Source: Quillaja saponaria (Eukaryota; Streptophyta; Magnoliopsida; Fabales; Quillajaceae). Taken from it: a stretch of 64,000 bases of DNA. The notes under the pieces were generated by a model. The model made no database searches. It was not told the origin of the DNA and saw only the letters and a program-made list of their open reading frames with translations. The stretch spans positions 23,744,350 to 23,808,349 of the forward strand of contig CM055608.1 in NCBI GenBank assembly GCA_029379385.1, in the 5' to 3' direction. The position numbers and the translations under genes were made by a program. Below, piece after piece: positions 34,740 to 44,764 of the stretch; within the stretch, counting starts at the first letter, position 1; every line of letters begins with the position of its first letter.

Positions 34740-35506
34740 CAGTATGCCTAGAAAAAAGAAAGAGAAAGAGGATGTTTCTCCCAAATCCAAAAATGAGGAA
34801 TCCTTATCCTCAGCAAAAATTACAAATAAACAAACAAAAACGTCTTAAGCATTTCCTATCCAAATCCTTTTAGGAATTCAAAATGCCCTTTAAACAGAAA
34901 AACCTTAACCTTCACAAAACTGTCTTGGGCTGACTTAGTTAATGAAGAGCAATCTAAAATGATAGCTTCTCCCAAAGAAAGTTTCAAGTTTGATCCTCAA
35001 GAGCTTGCTTGGACTATTAGTCAACTTGCACAATCAACCATGAATGTCCCTTCAAGTGAGGCTCTTATCTCTCGATCTACTCCAATCTCTTATCAAAAAT
35101 CCCAAACCTTTTATGTCCCTATTGACATACATACCCAAAATTGTTCTCCAAATGGAACCTAAATTTTGGACTAATATTCCTCAAAGTGTCCATCACAAAG
35201 TATTTCCCCCAAATTGGCATTACCTGCAACCAATCTTTCAAAAACCCAGCAATTTTATGAATTTATTTTAGTTCATAGCTATTCTATTGTGATCAAACAT
35301 TATAATTTAAAAAAGGATGCTAACTTCATAACACATTCTACCTTCCAAATCCTGAAAGTCCACAATTCTTCTAATTGGAAGACTGCTCTAAAACTTTGCA
35401 AATTCTTCCAACCCTTTGATCTAATTTCTTATAATTACTAGGATTACCAAGATGCCTTGTACAATATTTTTTATTTTGAAAACAAGAGTTATAAGCACTC
35501 GTGGCT
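34740..35506 (+). pseudogene. Caulimovirid second ORF, 5' part
   Basis: Coding-like segments at 34930-35160 (SPKESFKFDPQELAWTI), 35214-35441 (TQQFYEFILVHSYS and later FFQPFDLISYNY) and up to the YKHSWL block at 35489. Frames shift at about 35160-35215, and a TAG stands at 35439. The rest of this ORF is found at the opposite end of the insert (28000-28480), which is the evidence for circular permutation. Confidence 0.65.
35489..35506 (+). repeat. Terminal redundancy of the viral insert, right copy
   Basis: Identical to 27989-28006. Bases outside both copies differ (left 'aaataatt', right 'cccctaga'), so homology ends exactly here. Confidence 0.85.
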
Positions 35507-36138
35507 CCCCTAGATTTGTAATTCACAAAGACTCTACAAATGGTGGCGACAGGTCTCGGACGAGGTGCTATGGCAGAGAGGAGTAGAGCTGTAATGGTAG
35601 AGGAAGAAGAGGAAGGAGGAGAAAGAGAGCCACAATCTAGTTTAAAATAGGATAGACTTTATGTGTTTGCTATTGCAAACATAGGTATATTAAGTGGCAG
35701 ACATAGACAACAAAATAATTTTAAGAAAATAATTTTTTGTTACTTACTTCTGCACTAAGGTAAACGCAATTAAGGATAATATAGATGCAAATAAATTTGG
35801 TAGAATTTGGCACTAATTCAAAATATATGCATTTGCAACACTGCAGACGTAAAAATATTAAAGGCAGACACTGATAATTGGTGATGAAAATAGCACCAAT
35901 GTGTGTTATCTATGTCTACGGACACAGATGGATTCGTGGAATACAGAGCGAAAAGGTAAATTTTTTTACATCTGCATTTCAAGTTTCAACATTTATTTAT
36001 TTTTCCCTATTATTAGTGTTTGCAATTTTGTAGACGCAGAAACACTTTTTACAAATGCAGAAATACTATCTGCAAACGCAAATTGAAGATATCTTTGTCT
36101 GGGTTTTTTGAACACAAATAGGGTGATTTATGGTAGTG
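35507..36138 (-). mobile_element. End of a CACTA-like element
   Basis: Ends at 36138 with '...tggtagtg', the inverse of a CACTACC terminus. The preceding 490 bases hold subterminal motifs (gacgcag, gcaaacgc, tttgcaa) of the same kind as 11132-11330. The inner part, 35535-35640, is a purine-rich GAGGAAGAAG stretch. The virus appears to have inserted into, or next to, this element. The opposite end was not identified. Confidence 0.5.
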
Positions 36139-37340
36139 TACCCTTGGAGACCTTCTTGCACTTCGAGGCCATCTTCTCGAGAAGTAAATCTAATTTTCTT
36201 GCATAGGATGCTCGCATCTCGGCCGCCTCTTGTTCGGGAGTCAATCTTAGATTTGCATGAAAAGAAGCACTTAAAAGCCCTCAAAGTATTCATCCATCTC
36301 CAAGAGACAAATTGAGAGCATGCTAATGTCTTTGCTCCAACTCAGTCGGTGTACAGGCTCATTACCACGCTCTATAATGGTGCCATACACAAGGTGTGAG
36401 GTATCAGGTATACTATAGGGTTGAGAAGAAAAAGAGAGTTTGCCTAAACGGGCATGATAGGCAAAAAATCAAAAAAGAATGAACTTGAAGGAATTTGCTA
36501 AGTGAAAGAGCTCGTACTAGTGATTTGAAGTTTACTAAGAGTGTTAAGTCTTCCAGCTACCGAGCTTCGAAAATTCAAAGTAGCAAAGCTCTACTAGAGA
36601 TTTAAGAAAGTGAAAAGATAGAAATGAGGAAACACCTTTTAAATAGGGTTCCCAGCCTTGCCTCGTATAATGCACCCAGCCTAGTATGTAATGCCACATG
36701 TCAACTTCCTAGTCATAATTGTACAATCCCATAAGTGGCTTGAGAGAACATGACCTAAAAGGTGAAGAGACTTACTTAACGAATGACCTATGAGGATCCG
36801 GTCTAGAATAGGAAGAGTCACGACATGAGTAACAAAGATAGATGCCTTAGAAGGAACCAAATAGCCTTGACGAGTCACCGTGGGTGGTGTGCTGGAGTGC
36901 CACCTGATTCGGTCAAAATGAACACATAGCGGTATCAGCTCACCTGCAGGAAGAGTCTTGGCGACCTGCTGACTTGTTTCAACATCTCCACTTAGCCTCT
37001 TGTGTTCTCTTAAGGCTTCCATTTGGGGGGACTTATTTTAGTACCATACAACGATAACTAATAATATAGGGACACATGGCATGAGGACCACCTGGGAGCA
37101 TGAACAGTATAGGTAGCCTACCTCATATATTCCAACTCTCTTAATATGTTTATTACATACTAAGAACATTGATTTTCACTTTGTCATTTCCATAGATACA
37201 AGCTCTTTTTTTTACCAAGAATACTTACTGACTTTATCATCGGAGGGTTCCTAGGAATTTACCCTGAACTCAGGTCCATTCCTCATTGTGCAGGTACTTT
37301 AACAAGACAAGCAAATCACTAGCACTCCACGAAAATACAA
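36139..37340. mobile_element. Decayed LTR-retrotransposon remnant
   Basis: Less AT-rich than its surroundings. At 37225-37300 the phrase 'actgactttatcatcggagg', an ACCCTGAACTC stretch and 'gtgcaggtac' match the pattern 'actgacttgagcgtcggagg ... tgcaggt' that recurs in plant Ty3/gypsy LTRs. 'gtaatgccacatgtcaac' near 36690 also resembles LTR sequence. A short coding-like piece near 36140-36290 may be gag. No termini or partner LTR were found. Confidence 0.4.
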
Positions 37341-37385
37341 AGATTCAAGACCTTTGACCATCTCGGACAGCATACATCAACACAA

Positions 37386-37700
37386 GCCATGGAGATTATT
37401 AACCTTCTAATCGACCAAAACCCAATTCATGTCATTTGTGATGCTGTCACAAATAGGTAATTGATTAAATCTTGCCTTCATCAAGAATGATACATTTATT
37501 TTTTAATGATAGTTTAGTGGTCCAATTATGGATACTACAATCGGACCCTATTCAAATTGGATCTACTTGAGTTGTAAGGTGTAAGGAGGCAAGCTGTTGA
37601 TGTCTCTCCACTATGGCATGTGAATTAGGCCATTTATCTGCTAACAAATGGTGCTTGTCAATTTGCATTTAGAAGAATGGCTAAAGCTAATCATTAGAGT
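37386..37700 (+). pseudogene. 40S ribosomal protein S5 (uS7) pseudogene fragment
   Basis: 37386-37456 encodes AMEIINLLIDQNPIHVICDA, which matches the conserved AMEIIHLLTDxNPIQVxxDA block of cytosolic S5. The next 61 bases begin 'gtaatt' and end 'tttag', an intact-looking intron. Homology then resumes at 37518 with the SGP codons. After damage it continues as GGATC, 'gtaaggaggcaagctgttga' and 'gccatttatctgctaac', matching the RRQAVDISP...AIYLLT region. Stops occur near 37570 (TGA) and 37636 (TAG). The first ~120 and last ~40 residues are absent. The retained intron means it arose from DNA duplication or capture, not from reverse-transcribed mRNA. Confidence 0.75.
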
Positions 37701-39830
37701 GTATGATGATCAAGGAAGTCTTAGTTATGGCAACTTTTTTATTTTCATTAGTTTTCTGATCATAAAATTAGAAGAGTAATTTTTTCAAGAATATTTGAAC
37801 AATTTACAATCTTTCAAGATAATATTTAAGTTTTTTTAGTCCTCCTGTGATATTGGGGAATTGCCTCCTAATGCAAAATAAAGTATACAAACTTACCGCA
37901 GATGCATATATTATGAATTTATGATTGAAATTCTCACATCTCAATCATATCACTTCTAGAAAATTAGAATTTGGAAAAGGATTTTTGTTAGGGACAGTAT
38001 CCTTAATCCTTTGCAATTTTGGTGCGAGATTATTTATGCACAAAAGGACCACTTAGTTAGTAATTAAGCTGGTCCGGATACACCTGACCGCTAAATTAAA
38101 AACAAAACAAAAAATCTTTAGTTAGCTAGTAATTGATTAGGGAATCGAAATGATCCCTTGCTATTATATTTATTTGCATATCATATTATATTTATAATAT
38201 TCTAAAAGTCGAAACATCCATATGGAGTCCTCTCACTTTAAGTTACATGATATTTTTGTTATAATATGATACCCTCTATTTATAACTTATTTCTTTTAAG
38301 TTACATTGTATTTTTATTATTTAGTCCATTTGAGAAAAGAAAACTAACTATTTAAATAAAAAAAAAAAAACCTTTTCCAGTCAATTATTACATAGTTTTT
38401 TAATTTTTTATCCAAAACAGATACTTCCATGTCTACACACCAAATAAATTATTTTTTTAAATTAACTAATACAAACTCAATTATTTACAATAACTTCTTC
38501 AAGCGTTTACTTTCTAATTAAAATAACTAACATGTAGTTACCTAAAAAAATAAATATACAAAAGCCTCTTAACACTAAAACAACGGATATGTTGTTACTT
38601 AAAAAATTTATAATTCAAATTTTTAATAGGCAAAAAGGAGGTTTGTCAAATGATGTAATGCTAAATATCTTAATTATTGGGAGAGTTACTAAAAATTATG
38701 CAATTAAAATTAATTATAATACTTTCGTGATAATCCTCTCAATTTTATAATATTTAAAGTACTCCTTTGTTAATTTTGTGTTAAAATTATTTTTGCGATA
38801 TCTTTTAAAATGTTTATAATATCTTATTTCAGCCATTGGAGGAAAAAATACTAAAGTGCATATATATATATTTTATCACTTTTGAGTTGGCAAATCATGA
38901 TAAAATTAAATTTATTTGTCTTTCAATATCTTTCTTTTGTCTTGTCAATACTTTTGTGATCTCAATCTATCATTTATTTTGCACTCATCTCTCTCATAGA
39001 AATCCAAACAAAATATCAATCCAATCAGCTAGACATTTATTCTTAAGGACAAAGAAACTAAAATTTTATATAAATGTATTCAGCTATAATAATATATAAA
39101 AAAAAAAAAAAAATACAAAACTCAATAACACATAAGACGTGATAAAAATTATGAGATACAGAAGAAGAATAGAAGCTTTAACCCATTATTCTTGTAGTTT
39201 TGTGCTTTAAGTTTTGATGCATTAATCTTGTAGTCTAAAAAATGAAAATGTTATCTGACTTTCACTTTTGGGGGAGCCACGGTATTAAACTAGAAAATAA
39301 TTGAAAGCTAAGAATTAATTTTAAATTATAATATTAATATTTTAGAGAAAAAAAAAAGTTTCCTTAAAGTTTCCTCCCTTGAATCCAGACTAACGTTTAT
39401 ATACATTTAACAATGATAATAAAATAAAAGTAATTAGACACATTTTATCAATTTAAATTTTTTTTCAAATCACAACTAATTCGAATTTCATGAGTTTTTA
39501 AAGAAAGATGAGAAAGAGTGCTAAGAAATAAATGAGATTTTTTTTTGTCAGCTCAATAGACATATGACCAAAAAAATACAATATAAATACTATATTTTAA
39601 ATCACTTCAGTGATTTTCGTCTAAATTGCTGATTAGAAGATATTACAAACATTTTGAAAAAAAAATAAAAAATTCCCTTTAGAACGAAATTAACAAATTG
39701 TTTATTTTTTAAAGACAAAAAATATAATTTATCTTGTATTTTCTTTCAATTTCATTTTTTCTGGAAAGAAATAAAAAAATTACTTTAAGTAAAACTTCAC
39801 GAGTTGATATTTTGGTGAAAAGAAAAGAGG
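37701..39830. other. AT-rich spacer
   Basis: No coding or RNA gene seen. A-runs at 38359-38370 and 39099-39113. Open frames here (for example 38836-39099) have no recognisable protein content. Confidence 0.45.
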
Positions 39831-39839
39831 TTAGGTCCA

Positions 39840-40262
39840 GTATGAGTGGAAACCATGCTCATGCTTCTCTTTCGGAATGGTTGGTTGGGTCCATTTTCCA
39901 TATAAAAGCACGTGCATTATATAAAACCAACCAAACCTCAGTTGTATGCATTCTGAGCTACCAATTGCAATTGCAGCTTTCCTCTTTACTTTTGAAACTT
40001 TTACTACAAAAATATAAATTAATACTGAAATTCCCTTACACAATAATTCAAATATATATTGCCCACTTTGCCTCCAGTAATAATCGGCTCAGCTCTATGT
40101 TTCTTTCCTGGTATGTTTGCTCTTAACTATGAATATTTATTCCTCATCTCTCTCTCTCTCTCTCTCTGTGTTTCTTTCTTTCTTTGTTTTTTCTATGCTT
40201 CATATGAAGATGATATTTTGGAAATCCAACAGTAAGATTATTGTAAAGATTAGTGTCCAAGG
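39840..40262 (+). promoter_or_regulatory. Promoter-like region with possible short first exon
   Basis: Two TATA boxes ('atataaaag' at 39900 and 'tatataaaac' at 39918) flank a G-box core CACGTG (39909-39914). They are followed by 'accaaccaaacc' (39926), then a CT-rich leader with (CT)n at 40146-40167. A short frame from 40198 encodes a Lys-rich peptide ending KIIVKISVQ just before a consensus donor, 'ggtaggt' (40261). This looks like the start of a gene, but no downstream exon was recognised before the MYB gene. A stranded or dead promoter is equally possible. Confidence 0.3.
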
Positions 40263-41611
40263 TAGGTGGAGAGATTCATTTTGTTTTGAACTTGTCAACT
40301 CGTGGGTGCTTTTCGCTTGTCAGAATTTGATCAACATAAATTTGGAAAGAGAACTATAACACTCCAACTAATGCCACAACATTGGTGTTTAATTTTCATT
40401 AAAAACAATTCTTTTAAAAGATTTTGGAGAAGGGTATGAAGCCTTAATTATTATAAACAACACCCATAAGGCTTCCTCGTTTAATTTCTGCATTCTGCTT
40501 CTATTTCCATGAGATATACATTTATACATGTTTTATGGTATTAGATAAGGGTATCTATTATAATAAAGGTAAGCATAAACTGGTCCAGACATCACACTAG
40601 AAAAACTTAGGTGCTAGCTAGCTTGAGCAAGCACAAGACCAAATACTCATATATCATATGGCAAATGAAATTAATTTATGTGTAGTTAATGAAATTAGGA
40701 GATCTATTATATGCTAAATATTTCAAATTTTATCTGAATTTTTGATGTGAAATATTTTTAAGGGTTCGTTTGAAGGCTGTAAATTGAAATTGGAAATTGG
40801 ATTGTTCAATATAATTTCTGTTTGGCACACATTTTAGAATTGAAATTGAAATATTCAATTTAATTATTAAAAATTGAAAAACAACTACAAAACATTATTT
40901 TTCAAGTCCTATGCGTAGATCTTAAAATTTACAATTATTGTGCATGTGCTATTCTTTAAAACCATTTAATTATGACAGCACATCACGCTATAATATCAGC
41001 CACCACCATTGACAATCTTTGCCACCCTCCACTGGCAACTTCGTCCACTCATCACCGCCACTGTCACTGTTGACTAATAGAATATAACGGAAAACACCAT
41101 CAAAAGTTGCCAAAAACTACGGCAACTACCACTAGAAACTGCTAGAGACGACGACCACCCCCAATACTTGAAGTACAATTTTGGTTGTACTTCCTTATGT
41201 GATACAAAAACTTGTATATCATAATCCTAACCAATTCCAATTCTACCAAGAGCTTGATGAAATAATCAAACCAACAAATACATTAATTTCCAATGAAATA
41301 AGAACTTACTGTACAAAAACTGCAACTAAACTAAATTTTACATTTCCAATGAAATAAGAATTTATTGTACAAAAACTTAACCTAAACTCAATTTTGTATT
41401 CGACGGGATTAATTACAAGAAAGCAGGATGAACTTAATTAGAATTATCTAGCTTATGATTTTGAGCAATAGACAACTATAATGGCTGCATAATTAAGTTG
41501 ATGTTGAATAGAGTTAATCTATTTCTTGATTATTTCATAGATACATGCATGGATCTATATTTTGCATCACTCCCTTGACTTATGTGGTAGGTAACCTCAG
41601 TCCATTGAGCT

Positions 41612-41650
<39 letters not shown>

Positions 41651-42163
41651 TGTTACATCTACAATTGGAAACAAAAATAGAAGCTACATATATGCTAATA
41701 TTTCAACTCTTCAACAACAATATTAATTCATTGCTTGCATCTATATAGAAAAAAAATTGTGCTTAAAAAATCGTTCGAATTGATCTTGAGGTTGATATCT
41801 GCTGGAACGGGAAAATCGTTGCCAATTCATGGACACTTAATCATAAATAATGGTAAGAATTATTTTGTATCAAGGGCAGGGGATGGTAATATTAGGTACC
41901 TTAATTATATGTACTACGTACACATCACCAAATTTCCACACACACAATAAAGCAAACCACAACTACTACTTCCTCAAAATAGGTCAGGAAGGAAGCAAAT
42001 ACAAGCCCTTACGTACATACAGTCCATACTGATTCCTTAATACACATCAATCAATCCTTTAATAGAATTTATAATATGATTAATAATATGTATATTTGCA
42101 GAATCGCGGCAGTTGATCACTTGTTAAATTGTATTGTTCTTCCCCAAACACATCCATTGGATA
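40263..42163. other. Spacer with MITE-like and microsatellite sequence
   Basis: 40760-40900 ('gggttcgtttgaaggc' and AATTGAAATTG-type words) resembles a MITE end. 40970-41165 is rich in CCACCA/CCGCCA words. (TA)n lies at 41614-41642. Two near-identical phrases containing 'tttccaatgaaataagaa' are at 41289 and 41344. The last ~130 bases are the probable 3' UTR of the minus-strand MYB gene. No gene was seen. Confidence 0.4.
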
Positions 42164-43018
42164 CTAGCAGCGGGGTTGATCAGCTTCTGAAAACTCCTCC
42201 AACATAGTAAAGTCCTGATTGAAAAATCCGTTGTCATTGATCAACGAATCGAGAAACGAAGAGAACAAATCTTCATCGTCAAATTTCTTGTCACAATACT
42301 CTTTTTCCTGGCCCCCTTGTTGCACCATCATCTTGATCTTCCTATTGGACCCATTCAAATCACTACTATTCACAACCTGATTATCACAATCCACGAGCTT
42401 TGCCTGATCATTTTGACCAATTACACCAGGTCGAGAACCAAAACCCATTTCTTTTTCTGTAGCAGAACTAATATTTAGATTTGAGGAATTGGAAATGTTA
42501 GGGTTCAATGGCTTGTGGGTCCTTGGATCTATCCCTTGGTTTATAAGCTTCTTGCTTAGATGGGTATTCCAATAGTTCTTAATCTCATTATCTGTTCTTC
42601 CTGGTATTCTTCCAGCTATCAAAGCCCACCTATACACAATTAATCGCTCAAACCCAGAATAAATTATAAACTACCTTCATATATATTTATATACCTAGCT
42701 AGCTAACATCAAATATTAAATGATTTACCTGTTTCCGAGTAATCGATGGAGACGAAGGATGAGATCTTCTTCATCAGGAGCAATATGGCCTCTTTTGACA
42801 CAAGGACGAAGATAATTCATCCACCGGAGACGACAACTCTTGCCACACCTATCCAGCCCTGCACGTTTCGGGACTGTACGCCACTTTCCTTGTCCTTCTC
42901 TTTTGACGTAATTGGCCAAAATCTCATCTTCTTTGGGTGTCCATGGTCCTCTTTTTATCCCAACTTTGCTGCAACAAGGGGTCTTGATTGTTGCTGAGGA
43001 TGATGATGGACTCCTCAT
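42164..43018 (-). CDS. MYB5-like: R2R3-MYB transcription factor, MYB5-like
   Basis: Two exons: 43018-42729 and 42629-42164, with an intron at 42728-42630 (donor GTAAAT, acceptor TATAG). Together they give 756 bases and 251 residues. An R2 repeat starts at residue 22 ([13 protein letters not shown]) and an R3 repeat follows to about 125, with first Trp replaced as usual ([15 protein letters not shown]). The bHLH-binding signature is complete: D85, L86, R89, L93, L100, R104. The N-terminal [14 protein letters not shown], the [12 protein letters not shown] after R3 and the C-terminal [13 protein letters not shown] resemble AtMYB5 and grape MYB5a/b. These act with bHLH and WD40 partners on proanthocyanidins, seed-coat mucilage and trichomes. 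The splice falls in R3 after GNR. The intron that many family members have in R2 is absent. It is a nuclear DNA-binding protein. No damage was seen. Confidence 0.93.
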
Positions 43019-43260
43019 ATCAAATATATGATCGATGATTTCTCTCTTAACTGCTTGCTATCTCTATATATCTGGTAAACTGATTGACTTTTTCAGTAGT
43101 TTTGTTTGCTATTTGTGGATGACTATTTGCTGCAGCTGAACGGAAAAGAAACTAGGGTTAATTAAGCAGTGGAGAAAGAGGAATAAGGAAGAAGTTTCCT
43201 CTTTGTATAAATAGAAGAAGACAGAAGGAATCTATATTGAGATAAAGTGGATATTGTGAG
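43019..43260 (-). promoter_or_regulatory. MYB gene 5' region
   Basis: On the minus strand a TATA-like TATTTATA lies near 43212-43205, about 190 bases before the ATG, with a second candidate, 'atatatag', near 43070. Which is used cannot be decided from sequence. Confidence 0.35.
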
Positions 43261-44519
43261 ATCTGACCACTTGGACAAGAAAGTGCCCTGTAGATGTTTC
43301 TCTACATAGGTTCTCAATAGGTATTGGTTTCAAAGTTTGAATGTCAAAAATGATTTGTCACCTCAACAATATTTTTGTAGTAAAGTGTTTATAATTTGAT
43401 TGAGAATTTAGTTTATTTCCTCATATTTTAAAAAGTTAAACGTAATCCTTAAAATTTCGTTATATAATGATATATGATTGATATAAATACTCAATCTATA
43501 AAAAAGAAGAAAACTGATTAAGCATGATTTGTTCATTAATATAATACATAATGTATGTATATAATATATATTCAAACTAATACATGATTTATTAATTTCT
43601 CAAAATCAAATGTATTTAAAACTAATATTGATCCATGTCAATTGAATGATATTGTAAATAATACTGACTGCTCTTTAATTCAATTTATTTGGTTATTATA
43701 ACAATTTACATTAGAAGGAAAATATTCATGCAACTTGATTGTTTTTTAAATTACATTTGATTTAAACATAAGGATTTTCATCCAAGGATGATTGAGGAAG
43801 ATTGCAAGAATACAAAGTTAATTCATTTTTTTAATGATAAAAGACATGCATGCGCACCCACTTTTATTGTTGAAAACAAGTATCCTTTTAGCCAAAAAAA
43901 AAGAAGACATCAACCATGTGAATTGAAGGTTCCAAAACTCAGTTTGTTAAGGTTCTTGAATTAAAATAATTTTAGTGAAGAGTTTAACTCCTTATATTTT
44001 AGATATACCAATTGAGTAAATTTATCATCAAATTAAGTTACATCTTATTTATGTTACTTTCTTTTTATATAAATATATTTATTATAAATTTACATATATA
44101 ATAAAAATATTAAATGACAATTTACAAGTTTGAGTTTTGAAAAATTAAAATCAACTTATTTTACTTAACAAGATAAAAAATAAAATTTAAAATTAAATCG
44201 TCGAAAATGTAACTCAATATCAACTTGTCGATTCAAATTCTTAAATTACAGGATTCAAAAACTTTACCATACTAATAATTTTAATACTTGTCATTTCATT
44301 TTTGGCTTGAGGATACTCTCAATTTAGTTATCTCCTTATAACTTATTATTGAATGACATTTAGCTTTTTTTTATTTATTTATTATTATTATTAAAAAAGT
44401 CATAAGTTATTCCTAAGTTGCCCCAACTCGAAAGATGACTTAAAAGAGGATGAAATTATATGATAGTATAGGTGTGCGTAATCTACCCCACAAATAAAAA
44501 ATAAAAACATAGAACATCC
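43261..44519. other. AT-rich spacer
   Basis: No gene or bounded repeat recognised. Confidence 0.4.
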
Positions 44520-44764
44520 CACGCTGCCACGCATATACATGGACGGTCGGATTATCCTCAACCCTGTGGCGGCTCGTGATTGTTGTATAATCCACTGTTG
44601 GGATGAATTACCTGAGAAAGCCATCACCCGCCATTTAAAAGCCTCATCAAAACAAAGCCTTTTTCTTGTATCTTCGTTGCTTCCCTCCCTCCCCATTTTG
44701 GAGGGTTCCAAAAACAACACACAGAACTACATACTGCAAATTACATTAACCCTAAATCGCTCCC
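44520..44764 (+). promoter_or_regulatory. Ancestral promoter/5' UTR of the importin pseudogene
   Basis: This segment is GC-richer than its surroundings. It has 'catttaaaag' (44632) as a possible TATA and a pyrimidine-rich leader ('cttcgttgcttccctccctc', 44673) leading to the ATG at 44765. It looks like an intact gene start, although the gene behind it is destroyed. Confidence 0.5.

Larger units (their letters stand above)
27989..35506 (+). mobile_element. Endogenous caulimovirid (pararetrovirus), full-length circularly permuted copy
   Basis: A 7.5-kb inserted copy of a Caulimoviridae genome, bounded by the same 18-base sequence 'ttataagcactcgtggct' at 27989-28006 and 35489-35506. Order: 3' part of the second ORF, intergenic promoter/leader region, tRNA-Met-type primer site, then one long coding region with movement protein, coat protein, protease, reverse transcriptase and RNase H, then the 5' part of the second ORF. 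No integrase or LTRs are present, which separates it from Ty3/gypsy elements. The presence of a movement-protein domain marks it as viral. Stops and frameshifts occur throughout, so it is a fossil. The single fused polyprotein plus second ORF best fits petuvirus/florendovirus-like lineages; assignment within the family is tentative. Confidence 0.87.

Noticed and set aside
11132..36138. One giant CACTA element spanning both ends with similar subterminal repeats
   Set aside because: The termini are related, but the flanking triplets ('ata' and 'tac') do not match, and the interval contains several unrelated elements that would all have to be nested insertions.
40117..40359. Stand-alone 80-residue protein gene
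   Set aside because: Its first part is translated (CT)n microsatellite and the rest runs past a consensus splice donor; no family resemblance can be supported.
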